A stretch of 23,447 nt of DNA. Origin: DATJQF01 sp035505995 (GTDB taxonomy: Bacteria; Bacteroidota; Bacteroidia; Bacteroidales; FEN-979). A program made the position numbers and the translations under genes. The notes under the pieces were generated by a model. That model made no database searches and was not told the origin of the DNA. It saw nothing but the letters and a program-made list of their open reading frames with translations. The stretch lies in NCBI GenBank assembly GCA_035505995.1, contig DATJQF010000077.1, positions 1-23,447 on the forward strand, read 5' to 3'. This document shows positions 22,683-23,447 of the stretch, one piece after another (position 1 is the first letter of the stretch; every line of letters starts with the position of its first letter).

Positions 22683-23096
22683 CTATTTTTCTCCAATGGC
22701 TTCCGTATTGCCCGAACGGCACAGCGGGCATGCACGTGACGCGAATTCCTTCCCGGGAGTGTTGTAAAACACCCCGCAATCCCTGCAGTGGAACCAGTGA
22801 TGGTCAAAAAATGCATCGCCCCGTTCCAGTTCAATGGGCCGGGCTTCCGAGAATGCTTCCGCGATCTTCCGGCGGGCGCTTTCGTATAGCCGTGTAAACG
22901 TCGGCCGGGAGATATTCATGGCGGCGGCCGCCTCGATCTGCATCATCCCTTCGTAATCGCATAACCGGATCGCGGTATATTCCTCGAAAAGCAGGAATAC
23001 GGGCGTTCCTGAACCGGCATAATATCCATGCGGCTTATAGCCTTTGAATTTCGGCGGATCAAATACGGTCCGGTTATTTTTAGGTCTCGGTGACAT
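22683..23096 (-). CDS. DUF134 family HTH protein with C-terminal zinc ribbon
   Basis: 137 residues. The DUF134 region (about 1-95) has the expected layout: MSPRPKNNRTVFDPPKFKGY, FLLFEEYTAIRLCDYEGMMQ, then a helix-turn-helix IEAAAAMNISRPTFTRLYES and ARRKIAEAF. A C-terminal extension carries two CxxC pairs (C104-C107 and C123-C126) in HCRDCGVFYN and RACPLCRSG, a rubredoxin- or zinc-ribbon-like metal site, with H99, H100 and H103 near it. First gene of the operon with the three NifX-type genes. Its promoter is overlaid by a 22-bp palindrome, so it is probably an autoregulating repressor that may sense metal or redox state through the Cys pairs (inference). Confidence 0.88.
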   Translation of the reverse strand: MSPRPKNNRTVFDPPKFKGYKPHGYYAGSGTPVFLLFEEYTAIRLCDYEGMMQIEAAAAMNISRPTFTRLYESARRKIAEAFSEARPIELERGDAFFDHHWFHCRDCGVFYNTPGKEFASRACPLCRSGNTEAIGEK

Positions 23097-23113
23097 AGCA
23101 GAAACAGGTACGG

Positions 23114-23144
23114 CAAAATTAACAAAAAATTCATTATGAACAAA
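23114..23144 (-). promoter_or_regulatory. Promoter of the DUF134-NifX operon
   Basis: On the minus strand TTTG (23144-23141), then a 19-nt spacer, then TAATTTTG (23121-23114): a full match to the Bacteroidota consensus TTTG-N19-TAnnTTTG with ideal spacing. Transcription would begin near 23106-23110, about 10-14 nt before ATG 23096. Confidence 0.8.
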
Positions 23145-23154
23145 TGTTCATAAT
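23133..23154. promoter_or_regulatory. 22-bp palindromic operator over the -33 element
   Basis: Arms ATTATGAACA and TGTTCATAAT are exact reverse complements (10 of 10) separated by AA. The site covers the -33 TTTG of the operon promoter, the position expected for a repressor. The first gene behind it encodes the DUF134 HTH protein, the likely binder. Confidence 0.8.
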
Positions 23155-23197
23155 AATTTTCTGCAAAAAAAACACCGGGTCCGTTAAAAAAGGCTCG

Positions 23198-23447
23198 TTA
23201 TCCTTTCTGGCTGATGGTTTTCAGCTTTCCGCGATCAAGGATTTTCACCTGTTTGCCTTTCATGGAAATCAGACCGTCCTTGTCGAATTCATTGAGTACT
23301 CGCGAAACCGTTTCTTTGGTGGTTCCGATCAGGTTGCCGATCTCCTCCCGGCTGACCGGGAAAGTAAAATCATCCTTTCCATAAATCTCCAGTGCGAAGA
23401 ACAGCAGGGTATCCGCCACCAGGCCGTTCACGTGCTTTTGCGAGCGG
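23198..23447 (-). CDS. Crp/Fnr-family transcription regulator (N-terminus beyond window)
   Basis: Only the last 83 codons are in the window; the frame is open through the edge (reading RSQKHVNGLVADTLLFFALE). The segment contains the winged HTH of the Crp family: FTFPVSREEIGNLIGTTKET with recognition helix KETVSRVLNEFDKDGLI, followed by the wing KGKQVKILDRGKLKTI. The E and R of ETVSR correspond to the DNA-contacting residues of CRP, and the S matches FNR. The sensor domain is not visible, so ligand (cAMP, heme, FeS, none) is unknown. A candidate target, TGTGA-N6-TCACA, lies at 20804-20821. Stop is followed by a gap of 101 bp to the DUF134 start, which holds that operon's promoter. The GTG at 23431 is not the start; the conserved region begins earlier. 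Confidence 0.88.
   Translation of the reverse strand, partial: RSQKHVNGLVADTLLFFALEIYGKDDFTFPVSREEIGNLIGTTKETVSRVLNEFDKDGLISMKGKQVKILDRGKLKTISQKG

Noticed and set aside
22664..22834. N-terminal extension of NifX copy C up to 22834
   Set aside because: It would overlap the DUF134 zinc-ribbon coding region in another frame; the family begins at MKVAITAQ (22663).
1..23447. CRISPR arrays, insertion sequences, prophage or tRNA-linked integration signs
   Set aside because: No regularly spaced repeats, transposase or integrase motifs, or tRNA-like cloverleaf could be found; the only repeats are the degenerate 34-bp pair and the 8-bp tandem units.

Overview
The window reads as a chromosomal segment of a Bacteroidota bacterium, probably an uncultured anaerobe. 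Evidence: a SusC/SusD pair, many lipoprotein signals, weak or absent Shine-Dalgarno sites, and several promoters of the Bacteroidota type (TTTG, a spacer, then TAnnTTTG). No rRNA, tRNA, CRISPR array or transposase gene is visible. Family calls come from reading the translated sequence and from memory of the families; no database search was possible.

Region 1 (1-7921, all minus strand) is one tightly packed operon for a surface polysaccharide. In transcription order it encodes a Wzz-like chain-length protein, an O-antigen ligase/polymerase-like membrane protein, a GT-C type membrane glycosyltransferase, a GT4 glycosyltransferase, a winged-helix/nucleotidyltransferase protein, a cobalamin-type radical SAM enzyme, and a SAM methyltransferase cut by the window edge. 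Most junctions overlap or lie within 8 nt. A TATATTTG -7 element sits just upstream.

Region 2 (about 7922-20721) is a polysaccharide utilisation locus. Plus strand: SusC, SusD, an Ig-like + LamG-like lipoprotein ending at a strong terminator, then a GH144-type lipoprotein and a GH3 beta-glucosidase. Minus strand, convergent: a second, divergent GH144-superfamily lipoprotein and a serine esterase lipoprotein. The best substrate guess is beta-1,2-glucan: an endo enzyme at the surface, SusCD uptake, then periplasmic trimming by the second GH144-like enzyme and GH3. The esterase could remove acyl groups. The second GH144-like gene is bracketed by two degenerate 34-bp direct repeats, and one of them encodes part of its signal peptide.

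Region 3 (about 20722-23447) looks like a redox/metal-sulfur module. It contains a lipoprotein of the DsrE type behind a perfect TGTGA-N6-TCACA site, convergent with a four-gene operon: a DUF134 regulator carrying a C-terminal zinc ribbon, then three consecutive NifX/ORP-type proteins (the first fused to a DUF5320-like tail). A 22-bp near-perfect palindrome lies exactly over the -33 element of this operon's promoter. The C-terminal HTH of a Crp/Fnr-family regulator closes the window. This module, with its clear operator architecture and unusual domain fusions, is the least described part of the window.
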